A stretch of DNA of 37,816 nucleotides from CBDCUC01 sp965222485 (GTDB lineage Bacteria; Pseudomonadota; Alphaproteobacteria; Rhizobiales; Hyphomicrobiaceae). Every line of letters starts with the position of its first letter. Position 1 is the stretch's first letter. The position numbers were made by a program, and so were the translations under genes. The stretch spans positions 1 to 37,816 of the forward strand of contig CBDCUC010000036.1 of assembly GCA_965222485.1 (NCBI GenBank), written 5' to 3'. Shown in pieces: positions 27,233 to 33,625 of this stretch. The notes below the pieces were generated by a model. The model searched no databases, was not told the DNA's origin, and saw only the letters and a program-made list of their open reading frames with translations.

Positions 27233-27718
27233 TTAGACAGCGGGGGTAGCGCATTGCGCACATGTGCCACGTAATTCAAACGTCATAGATTGTAATGCGA
27301 ATGAGTTTTTTTTGGCCCATTTGAGGGCCGGAGCTGTCATGACGGGATCGGTCAGCTCTTCAACGCTACCGCAATCATTGCAAATAGCAAACATAGAACT
27401 TGTATGCTCATGACATTCATCATGACTGCAAGCGAGGTATGAGTTTAGCGACTCAATCCGGTGTACATGCCCAATTGCAATAAGGCGCTGCAGTGCGCGA
27501 TACACCGTAGCTGGTGCAGCAATACCAGAACCCCGCAGTTTATCGATGAGCTCGTATGCACTGTGAGGCCGATGATCTTTGCGAAGTGCATCGAGGATCA
27601 AAGACTCTTTTGAACTGAGAGCTTCAGTCTTTGCGCGCCGTTTGTTCAAATTCGATCTCCAATGTCGTCGCTTTTGTTGCTCCAATGGAGCATTACCGAT
27701 GTCAGCGGCCAAGCCCAT
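27233..27718 (-). CDS. zur: Zinc uptake regulator, Fur family
   Basis: Zur binds DNA with zinc and represses zinc-acquisition genes. The 161-residue protein has the winged helix of Fur proteins (SLILDALRKDHRPHSAYELI and APATVYRALQRLIAIGHVHR). Metal sites are visible: the ACSHDECHEHTSS cluster, and two structural CxxC pairs at residues 113/116 (CNDC) and 153/156 (CAQC). The N-terminus to about residue 30 is basic and may be partly untranslated. It is divergent from a CobW-type GTPase gene with a matching operator between, so it probably controls both itself and that cassette. Confidence 0.9.
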   Translation of the reverse strand: MGLAADIGNAPLEQQKRRHWRSNLNKRRAKTEALSSKESLILDALRKDHRPHSAYELIDKLRGSGIAAPATVYRALQRLIAIGHVHRIESLNSYLACSHDECHEHTSSMFAICNDCGSVEELTDPVMTAPALKWAKKNSFALQSMTFELRGTCAQCATPAV

Positions 27719-27867
27719 ATAATCTGATCTATTTTGGACAAGTGTTGGCTACTTGAAACGATAGCGGTTCGCAGTGCAACAAGCGGCTCTAACTTACCGG
27801 ACAAGCCAACAACAACACGATCACCACGAGGCAAGCATGGAACGGCAGCCATCCCGTCATCCATAAG

Positions 27868-27908
27868 AACATCCGTCAACTGCACTTGACGGATGTTATA
27901 ACATCCGT
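27868..27908. promoter_or_regulatory. Zur operator with overlapping inverted repeat
   Basis: ACGGATGTTATAACATCCGT (27889-27908) is a perfect 20-bp palindrome containing the alphaproteobacterial Zur core ATGTTATAACAT. Its left half is also the right arm of a second perfect repeat: AACATCCGTCAA (27868-27879) and TTGACGGATGTT (27886-27897) with a 6-bp loop. Each outward direction thus begins TTGACGGATGTT, so a -35-like TTGACG precedes a half-site on both strands. On the + strand TTGACG and TTTTAT (27909-27914) are 17 bp apart, placing the Zur box between -35 and -10 of the GTPase gene. Confidence 0.85.
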
Positions 27909-27953
27909 TTTTATGGCCGCAAATCCGAATTTTTCAGAACAAGGATGCTTCCG

Positions 27954-29207
27954 ATGGTTGATGCGCCTACGGACAAAACGAATGCGGCTCCCGACAAGCG
28001 CCTGCCTGTGACTGTCTTGTCCGGCTTCCTTGGAGCGGGAAAAACGACGCTGCTCAATCATGTGTTGTCGAACCGTGAGGGGAAGAAGGTTGCGGTCATC
28101 GTCAATGACATGAGCGAGATCAACATTGATGCCGAGCTCGTGCGCGAGGGCGGCGCGAACCTTTCACGCACGGACGAAACACTGGTGGAGATGACCAACG
28201 GGTGCATCTGTTGCACCCTTCGAGAAGATCTGCTGGAAGAAGTCCGACGCTTGTCTGCCGATGGTCGCTTCGACTACCTCTTGGTTGAATCGACGGGTAT
28301 CGCGGAACCACTTCCGGTCGCTTCGACATTTGAGTTTCGTGATGAAGATGGAGCAAGCCTGGACGATGTCGCGCGCCTTGATACCATGGTCACAGTGGTC
28401 GACGCTGCTAACCTTCTTCGCGATTATTCATCGCATGACTTTCTCAAGGATCGTGGTGAAACTGCGGGTGAGGAAGATGAGCGTACGCTTGTCGACCTTC
28501 TCGTCGACCAGATTGAGTTTGCCGATGTTATCGTGCTGAACAAGCTGGATTTGGCAACTCCAGATCAAGTGACTGCGGCCCGGTCTATTATTCGGTCGCT
28601 GAATGCCAAAGCGAAGTTCATAGAGACATCAAATGCCCAGGTCGCAATGTCTGAAATTCTTGACACGGGTCTTTTTGACTTCGACGAAGCACATAGTCAC
28701 CCAACCTGGTTCCAGGAGCTAAACGGCTTCAAAGACCATGTTCCCGAGACCGAAGAATACGGGATTAGAAGTTTCGTCTATCGGGCCCGTGCACCGTTTG
28801 ACCCGGCCAAGGCTCACGCATTTTTCAACCAGAACTGGCCGGGCGTGGTGCGGGCAAAAGGTTTTTTCTGGCTTGCTTCAAGGCCGGAGTTTGTTGGCGA
28901 ACTCTCACAAGCTGGCCCGATCGTGCGCACCCAGGGAGTGGGATATTGGTGGGCAGCCGTACCTGAGGAGAAGTGGCCGCAAGACCCGGACGTTGTGGCA
29001 AGAGTGAAAAAGAATTGGCACGAGACTTGGGGGGATCGTCGCCAAGACCTCGTATTCATTGGAACAGGTGAGATGGACGAAGATGCCATTCGTCTCGCTC
29101 TCGATCGTTGCTTGCTTGATGTATCTAAGGGTAGCCGGGTGGACTCACGAGAGTGGCGCAAAATGCCTGATCCGTTCCCGACTTGGGGGAAGGAGGCGGC
29201 GGCATGA
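27954..29207 (+). CDS. COG0523/CobW-family GTPase (ZigA-type zinc metallochaperone)
   Basis: These GTPases hand zinc to client enzymes under zinc starvation. The 417-residue protein has a Walker A (GFLGAGKTTLLNH), the CxCC metal motif (GCICCTLREDL), the switch/G4 region (VIVLNKLDLATP) and a CobW C-terminal domain (YGIRSFVYRARAPFDPAKAH; GVGYWWAAVPEEKWPQD). The ATG at 27954 has AAGGA eight bases upstream; the ATG at 27945 lies too close to it. The Zur box in its promoter and its partner DUF1826 support the zinc-limited role. Confidence 0.9.
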   Translation: MVDAPTDKTNAAPDKRLPVTVLSGFLGAGKTTLLNHVLSNREGKKVAVIVNDMSEINIDAELVREGGANLSRTDETLVEMTNGCICCTLREDLLEEVRRLSADGRFDYLLVESTGIAEPLPVASTFEFRDEDGASLDDVARLDTMVTVVDAANLLRDYSSHDFLKDRGETAGEEDERTLVDLLVDQIEFADVIVLNKLDLATPDQVTAARSIIRSLNAKAKFIETSNAQVAMSEILDTGLFDFDEAHSHPTWFQELNGFKDHVPETEEYGIRSFVYRARAPFDPAKAHAFFNQNWPGVVRAKGFFWLASRPEFVGELSQAGPIVRTQGVGYWWAAVPEEKWPQDPDVVARVKKNWHETWGDRRQDLVFIGTGEMDEDAIRLALDRCLLDVSKGSRVDSREWRKMPDPFPTWGKEAAA

Positions 29208-29881
29208 GCCTGCAAAGTCTCCAAAAACAAGCGCAGACGTTCGAATGCACACCCGAAATGTGGACCGGCAGTGCCGACAGTGAGGGGTTCGTGGCCGCAG
29301 ACACAGCTGGCCCTATCTTGAACTGGAAAACATCCACCGCCGCTCTTGCAATATGGAGAAGGGCGCTGCCGGTCGGCATCATTCATGCGATTGATCACCT
29401 ACCGCTCAACACTGTCGAAGGTTGGCGGCTGACGACTGACGTCGAAGTGCTCCAGGCCGGTGTTCGTAAAGCTATGTCTTCCTGCGGCATAGAGCATGAG
29501 GAACTACGGCGTTACTTCGCTTCCGATATGTGCCGGCTTGCAAGGGTGTTTGTAGCAGGCACCGGAGTTCAACAGCTCGAAGTTCGCTTCGAAGTGGTGA
29601 AAAACGATGCTTGCAGTAAGTTCCACACTGATAACTATCCCGAACGGCTGGCTGTAACTTACACGGGCCCCGGCACTGTCGCAGTCCCTAGTGACTATGC
29701 TGAAGACGCACTTCAGGAGCAACAGGCCTACTCAGGACCCATTCTAGAAATCCCGCGAATTTGGGCAGCCCTATTTGCCGGTAAGAGAGAAGACCGTGCG
29801 GGCCTTGTGCACCGCTCTCCGCGAATTGCCGGAACCGGTCAATCGCGTCTCTTTTTCTGCATGAACGCCGCAAGGAGTTGA
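29204..29881 (+). CDS. DUF1826 domain protein
   Basis: The 225-residue protein starts at an ATG (29204) overlapping the GTPase stop as ATGA, with GGAGG upstream, so the two are translationally coupled. It matches DUF1826, a family commonly found beside zinc-dependent COG0523 genes: ASDMCRLARVFVAGTGVQQL, KFHTDNYPERLAVTYTGPGT, LEIPRIWAALFAGKREDRAG and LVHRSPRIAGTGQSRLFFCM. The HTD and the later HR residues could bind metal. The biochemical function is unknown. Confidence 0.85.
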   Translation: MSLQSLQKQAQTFECTPEMWTGSADSEGFVAADTAGPILNWKTSTAALAIWRRALPVGIIHAIDHLPLNTVEGWRLTTDVEVLQAGVRKAMSSCGIEHEELRRYFASDMCRLARVFVAGTGVQQLEVRFEVVKNDACSKFHTDNYPERLAVTYTGPGTVAVPSDYAEDALQEQQAYSGPILEIPRIWAALFAGKREDRAGLVHRSPRIAGTGQSRLFFCMNAARS

Positions 29882-29882
29882 G

Positions 29883-30014
29883 TGTCGCAAGGATTCCGGT
29901 GTGATCGATGAAAGCCCGGCGGCCTATAAGGACATCTCATCGGTCATCGCAGCGCAGACCGATTTGATCGAAGTGGTCCACCAGCTCCGCCAGGTCGTCA
30001 ACGTCAAAGGCTGA
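29883..30014 (+). pseudogene. rtcB: rtcB C-terminal fragment
   Basis: Starting one base after the DUF1826 stop, 44 codons read CRKDSGVIDESPAAYKDISS, then VIAAQTDLIEVVHQLRQVVN and VKG before TGA. This is the C-terminal tail of the RNA ligase RtcB. There is no start codon and nothing of the catalytic domain. It is a remnant left by a recombination event that joined the zinc cassette to this point, and it marks a boundary in the island. Confidence 0.85.
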
Positions 30015-30441
30015 TGTTGGCGGCGAGACACGTCACTGAGTTGGCGGGCTGACGCGAGAAAACAGAGTGTTTGTGAGCATAGAGACGGCAAGTGCGATGC
30101 CCGCAACCACTGATGGCGTTGGCGTGATTCGTCCGCATTGCACTGAAACGCGGACATCATTGTATACTTGCCCCAGGTGCGCGATGGGCCATGTGCGGTC
30201 CTTCAGGGGTTGTTGCATTTCGCCAGCGAAGTGTCACATATTTTGGCACCACCAAGACGGGTTAGGCGATTGAAATTCCGTGTTTCTTTGTGCGGAGCAT
30301 TTCGCGAAATGTTACACACTTACCTGAAGTGTAACACCGCGTTAAGATGTCCAGAAAACGGTGTATTAGAATTGGGGCAAAACTAGCCCGATTTTCGGCA
30401 GTCGCGCTCGGTGTGGTGCGGTGGTTGTAAAACAACCATTT
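30015..30441. other. Intergenic region with TGTNACA motifs
   Basis: No gene is supported. It contains several TGTNACA-like words: GAAGTGTCACAT (about 30225), TGTTACACA (about 30310) and GAAGTGTAACACCGC (30326-30340). The last is 14/15 identical to the loop region of the hairpin at 33203-33233. Confidence 0.5.
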
Positions 30442-30900
30442 CTAAAACACGAAGAACCAAATAAGCAGGGCCGCAACGATCGCGACCAGAGCGACTCGGG
30501 TCGTCCATGCACGACGCTCCGCACGCACCAAAGCGTCGTATTCGGCTTCTATGCGCGCCTCATGTGGGGTGAACCCATCGTATTTGGAAGCGGGCCGGTG
30601 TGCCCGTTCGGCTCTTAATTGCCCAAACCGTGCTTCGATCTCTTCAGCCGCGTCAAACGCCAATTCCAATGCGGCTGTCGGTGTCTCCGCGTCTTTGCCG
30701 ATCGGCTCCAAGTACGTCTTATTTTGGAAAGGGTTTCGAACCGTTAGGGCCGGAGTCCATTCCCCGGATCGCTGTTGGATCACGTATCTGGACGCGTGTT
30801 CCGTGAACTCGCCCGCATAACGCTTGCCGTTTTCGTCGTCCACAAGCAGAAAGCTGCGGCCCCTAACTACTAGATCCATGCTGTTCGTCTCTTCCGCCAT
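30442..30900 (-). CDS. Tail-anchored protein of unknown function
   Basis: The 152-residue form starts at an ATG at 30900; ATG codons at 30909 and 30939 are alternatives, and no strong ribosome site decides between them. The first 100 residues are polar (MDLVVRGRSFLLVDDENGKR; YVIQQRSGEWTPALTVRNPF), then a charged helix (FGQLRAERAHRPASKYDGF; RIEAEYDALVRAERRAW), and the last 20 are a transmembrane segment (VALVAIVAALLIWFFVF). This suggests an inner-membrane tail anchor with the body in the cytoplasm. No family was recognised. Confidence 0.6.
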   Translation of the reverse strand: MAEETNSMDLVVRGRSFLLVDDENGKRYAGEFTEHASRYVIQQRSGEWTPALTVRNPFQNKTYLEPIGKDAETPTAALELAFDAAEEIEARFGQLRAERAHRPASKYDGFTPHEARIEAEYDALVRAERRAWTTRVALVAIVAALLIWFFVF

Positions 30901-30959
30901 CACGCACATTCTTGAACCACTTCGGGCAGATTGTAACACGTGCCAAATAGGTGACTACC

Positions 30960-30976
30960 TACCCCATTTTGTAACA
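30960..30976 (+). repeat. 17-bp repeat, copy 1
   Basis: TACCCCATTTTGTAACA. Identical at 33241-33257 and 16/17 at 32515-32531; a weaker match is at 31524-31540. Confidence 0.75.
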
Positions 30977-30998
30977 TGGCTTCGCGACAACGAGATAG

Positions 30999-31448
30999 CT
31001 ATTCATGATCCTGTCGAACATCAACACCCTCAAGAACACGCGACACCTCTTCCGCTCCTAGCGTGTCAATGACAAAACGAAATCCAGTTGCATCGACACG
31101 ATCGAATGCCTTCGGTGATATCTTGTGCAATTCGGCTGCGCACTTCGCCCCCGACCAAATCTCAACGAGTGACGCCGCACACCATTCCGGATCAGAGTTA
31201 CTCGTTGCACCACGCGCTAGCGCAGCATGGCGATCAGCTTGCGCCTGATGTGCTACACCTCGCAGGTAGGACACTACTACAGACTTCTGACGTCCTCCTT
31301 CTTCATCGACGTTCTCAACGTCACTCATAACTTCGAGTAGTCGGCGCGCGACCGTCATACGGTCGTCGGGTGCCATCTTTTCTCTCGCCGACTGAATATC
31401 GCTCTCAAATCCCTTTCGCATTGTGCGCGCTACAAACCAACCCAACAT
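30999..31448 (-). CDS. Protein of unknown function
   Basis: A 149-residue protein whose ATG at 31448 is preceded by GGAG at seven bases. It is largely helical and charged (RTMRKGFESDIQSAREKMAP; VARRLLEVMSDVENVDEEGG), with a second part containing PEWCAASLVEIWSGAKCAAE and an acidic end. No signal peptide or transmembrane helix is seen. No family was recognised. A hairpin at 31479-31504 lies just upstream. It is read towards the tail-anchored protein gene. Confidence 0.6.
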   Translation of the reverse strand: MLGWFVARTMRKGFESDIQSAREKMAPDDRMTVARRLLEVMSDVENVDEEGGRQKSVVVSYLRGVAHQAQADRHAALARGATSNSDPEWCAASLVEIWSGAKCAAELHKISPKAFDRVDATGFRFVIDTLGAEEVSRVLEGVDVRQDHE

Positions 31449-31478
31449 TGTTATCTCCGCTTAATCTGAACCATTTCC

Positions 31479-31504
31479 CCCCGAAGTGTTGCGGCGCTTC
31501 GGGG
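31479..31504. repeat. Hairpin H1 with CCGAAGTG stem
   Basis: A 10-bp stem, CCCCGAAGTG against CGCTTCGGGG with one G-U pair, and a 6-nt loop TTGCGG. The stem core is shared with the hairpin at 33203-33233. It sits in the 291-bp gap between two divergent genes. Confidence 0.7.
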
Positions 31505-31523
31505 CGCAAATCATGTGACTGGC

Positions 31524-31540
31524 TACCCTATAGTGTCACA
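31524..31540 (+). repeat. 17-bp repeat, degenerate copy
   Basis: TACCCTATAGTGTCACA, 12 of 17 like TACCCCATTTTGTAACA, 19 bp after hairpin H1. Confidence 0.35.
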
Positions 31541-31634
31541 TTGCCCCCGAGAGGCGCGAAATTCACCGCAGCGCCCCCCGTCGTCTCACGATCGTAAATT
31601 TTTTCCCGCGTGGCACTTTCAAAACCAAAAAAAA

Positions 31635-31712
31635 AGTGTCTACATACCTGTCACTACCTCAAAACGCCGACAAGACGACCCCTGTCCCCGATAACATCGG
31701 CGGGTAGACACT
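31635..31712. promoter_or_regulatory. Inverted repeat upstream of the duplicated-domain gene
   Basis: AGTGTCTAC (31635-31643) and GTAGACACT (31704-31712) are perfect 9-bp arms 60 bp apart, 28 bp before the ATG at 31740. They enclose a smaller CCGAT-AAC-ATCGG stem. It may be a 5' leader structure or a paired operator. Confidence 0.4.
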
Positions 31713-31739
31713 TAGTCACGACCTGACGAGGAAACTCCA

Positions 31740-32297
31740 ATGACCAGCCATTTTATGCCAGCAGTCGCCCAATTCATGATCGTAGCTCCCGCGAAACCAT
31801 ATGAGTTTGATCTCCAAAACAGGGCAAACTTTGAGTTCTACAATCCAACTGGCGCACCCCTTGAGCTAAAGGCAAGCGATAAAGATCGATCCGTTGCCCC
31901 GGGAAAAGTTTTGCCGATCCCTCAAGTCTCATCGTTTAAAGTTCTAAGAGGAAGCGGTGCCGAAAGTGATTTTGCCTACCTCGCCTATTACGCAGACGCG
32001 GTCGTCGGTCAATTCATGATCTTAGGTGTCGCCACAGCGAACAAGTTTAAATTCGATCTAGGTAGAAAAGCCAACTTTGAAGTCTATAACCCAACCGCCG
32101 GTGACCTCGGCCTAGATACAACCACAGGCCGAAAGGTCGTGCCGCCGCGTAAAGTTTTGCCTATCCGTCAAATTGAATTTATCGATGTTGACCAAGGAAC
32201 TGGCGGCGACTTTGTCTTCATCGTTTATGATGCTGGCAGCGGTAAATTGATCGACCCCAATAATGAAGGAAAGATCACTAACCCGCAAAAAGCCTAG
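31740..32297 (+). CDS. Protein made of two copies of an unknown beta-rich domain
   Basis: The 185-residue protein starts at an ATG with GAGG eight bases upstream. It is an internal duplication: residues 11-84 (QFMIVAPAKPYEFDLQNRAN, FEFYNPTGAP, PGKVLPI, DFAYLAYYAD) align with 91-164 (QFMILGVATANKFKFDLGRK, ANFEVYNPTAGDL, PRKVLPI, DFVFIVYDAG). Each copy is about 74 residues, with alternating hydrophobic residues suggesting beta strands. There is no signal peptide or known motif. The gene is followed by a good terminator. The role is unknown. Confidence 0.75.
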   Translation: MTSHFMPAVAQFMIVAPAKPYEFDLQNRANFEFYNPTGAPLELKASDKDRSVAPGKVLPIPQVSSFKVLRGSGAESDFAYLAYYADAVVGQFMILGVATANKFKFDLGRKANFEVYNPTAGDLGLDTTTGRKVVPPRKVLPIRQIEFIDVDQGTGGDFVFIVYDAGSGKLIDPNNEGKITNPQKA

Positions 32298-32322
32298 CGC
32301 GGCTTTGGCCGCGCGTATTTCT
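32297..32322 (+). terminator. Rho-independent terminator after the duplicated-domain gene
   Basis: GCGCGGC, loop TTTG, GCCGCGC, followed by the T-rich GTATTTCTT. It begins at the last base of the stop codon. Confidence 0.75.
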
Positions 32323-32340
32323 TGCGCCGGTTCGAGTTCA

Positions 32341-32369
32341 TTCGAGGCCCCTTATAACGGGGCTTCGAA
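32341..32369. repeat. 11-bp stem hairpin
   Basis: TTCGAGGCCCC pairs with GGGGCTTCGAA (one G-U) around the loop TTATAAC. Both arms end in the same TTCGA word. Confidence 0.7.
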
Positions 32370-32514
32370 AATGTGTGCTTCCACCCGCGCCCGTATCCAT
32401 GACTGACGCGGAACGCCTGATTGAGAACCGATGACGTGGAGACTTTGTATTGGTTGCCGTCCACCGTTTAGCCGCGCGCAACAGTCGGCTCATCGCCTTC
32501 CGGTGCGGCGTTGG

Positions 32515-32531
32515 TACCCCATTTTATAACA
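32515..32531 (+). repeat. 17-bp repeat, copy 2
   Basis: TACCCCATTTTATAACA, one base different from the copies at 30960 and 33241. Confidence 0.75.
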
Positions 32532-32599
32532 TTGCGCATACGCCATGACCTTCTTCTTGGTCGGTGCTTTTCTTCAATTCAGCCTTTCCGTGAACCATC

Positions 32600-32667
32600 G
32601 CACGGCCGCCGTGCAGCTTTAATCCCTAGCCACGAGTGGCAGGGACGGACTCAGCCGCAAGCGGCTG
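32600..32667 (+). other. Three consecutive hairpins upstream of gene at 32771
   Basis: Stems are GCACGG/CCGTGC (32600-32614, loop CCG), TCCCT-A-GCCAC/GTGGC-A-GGGA (32623-32645, loop GA) and CAGCCGC/GCGGCTG (32652-32667, loop AA). Spacing is under 10 bp. They may be a structured leader or a small RNA. Confidence 0.45.
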
Positions 32668-32770
32668 GCCGCCTTCGGCTGCGCCTCCGGTTCCGCGCAC
32701 GCCTTTTGCCGTGCCGATAGATGGTCGCGGGCTGAATGAACAGCCCCAACAACAAAAAGGAGAAGCCCTC

Positions 32771-33184
32771 ATGGCAAATTACTATGCAACAGCAAGATCG
32801 AACTACTTCACTGTCAAAAACTGCTCCGACTTCGAAGCATGGTGCAAGAATACCGCTCTGAAATTCTGGAACCAAAGTCCGAACAAACCCAATGTCTACG
32901 CTATCGCTCCTAATGACAGCAGCGACACCGGCTGTTGGTCATCCCACGAGGACGAAGAAGGCGACTATGGACTCCACATCTACAATGAACTGGCACAGCA
33001 CCTTGCCGAGAACGAAGTCGCTATCCTTCAAGAAGTCGGACACGAAAAACTCCGCTACCTTGTCGGAGAAGCGATCGCAATTCATAGCTCTGGTGAAAGC
33101 TGTACGCTGTCAATTTCCGACATCTATGCAGCAGCACAAAAAGCCTTCGGCGACACTGCGAACATCACTCGGGCGGAATACTGA
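32771..33184 (+). CDS. Protein of unknown function (MANYYATARSNYF type)
   Basis: The 137-residue protein starts at the ATG at 32771, with AAGGAG eight bases upstream; the longer open frame from 32636 has no ribosome site. Sequence shows MANYYATARSNYFTVKNCSD, an aromatic central part (ALKFWNQSPNKPNVYAIAPN), the acidic SSHEDEEGDYGLHIYNELAQ and a C-terminal helical part. I believe similar proteins occur on mobile elements, but the function is unknown. A strong stem (H2) lies just after its stop. Confidence 0.75.
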   Translation: MANYYATARSNYFTVKNCSDFEAWCKNTALKFWNQSPNKPNVYAIAPNDSSDTGCWSSHEDEEGDYGLHIYNELAQHLAENEVAILQEVGHEKLRYLVGEAIAIHSSGESCTLSISDIYAAAQKAFGDTANITRAEY

Positions 33185-33202
33185 TGCCGCTACCGATACA
33201 AG

Positions 33203-33233
33203 TCACCCCGAAGTGTCACACCGCTTCGGGTGA
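33203..33233. repeat. Hairpin H2 with CCGAAGTG stem
   Basis: A 12-bp stem with one bulged C: TCACCCCGAAGTG against CGCTTCGGGTGA, loop TCACAC. It shares its core with H1 at 31479-31504 and its GAAGTGTCACACCGC word with 30326-30340. It follows the stop at 33184 by 18 bp and could act as a transcription terminator. Confidence 0.75.
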
Positions 33234-33240
33234 TACGAAA

Positions 33241-33257
33241 TACCCCATTTTGTAACA
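33241..33257 (+). repeat. 17-bp repeat, copy 3
   Basis: TACCCCATTTTGTAACA, seven bases after hairpin H2 and identical to the copy at 30960. Confidence 0.75.
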
Positions 33258-33625
33258 AATTCTGCACCCGCCCGACTTCCGAATTGGGTCAACCTGGGAA
33301 CTTTGCACGGGCTAAACCGACTTCCGGTCTTCCATCGACGTCAGAAAATTTCCGAACGGATCGCGAACGGTTCCGCTTTTCACCCGCGAGCAAACCTAGC
33401 CCAGCGCAGCGCAATGGTCAGGGTCGGGCCAGGGAGAGACGTGGCCCGACGGAGACGAATAGCTTGAAGTTCGTCCGCTTACTGGTCGTCTAGCGGAAGT
33501 TACGGAGCAAAAAGAAAGGTCGAGGTGACCCTTACGGACATTTTCCGTCGAAAGTACCGTTACCTTTCTGTTGCTGCAGTAAAAAGTTCAAAGTGTTTGA
33601 GCCGGCGGAGCAACAAACACATGCA
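33258..33625. other. Intergenic region with one long hairpin
   Basis: No gene is supported. GTCGGGCCA (33423-33431) and TGGCCCGAC (33442-33450) make a perfect 9-bp stem with a 10-nt loop. No poly-T tract follows on either strand. The rest is unstructured as far as I can see. Confidence 0.5.

Larger units (their letters stand above)
32298..32770. other. Hairpin-rich region between two unknown genes
   Basis: These 473 bp hold no supported gene but several stems: the terminator above, a strong hairpin at 32341-32369, and three closely spaced stems at 32600-32667. A copy of the 17-bp repeat is at 32515-32531. The last part is the 5' region of the gene at 32771. Confidence 0.6.

Noticed and set aside
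27646..27885. 79-codon ORF between zur and the Zur box
   Set aside because: It overlaps zur in another frame and starts inside the operator region; no family was recognised. It may simply be the zur leader.
30033..30218. Minus-strand ORF with a possible hydrophobic stretch after the rtcB tail
   Set aside because: No start site, no ribosome site and no recognisable family; probably chance.
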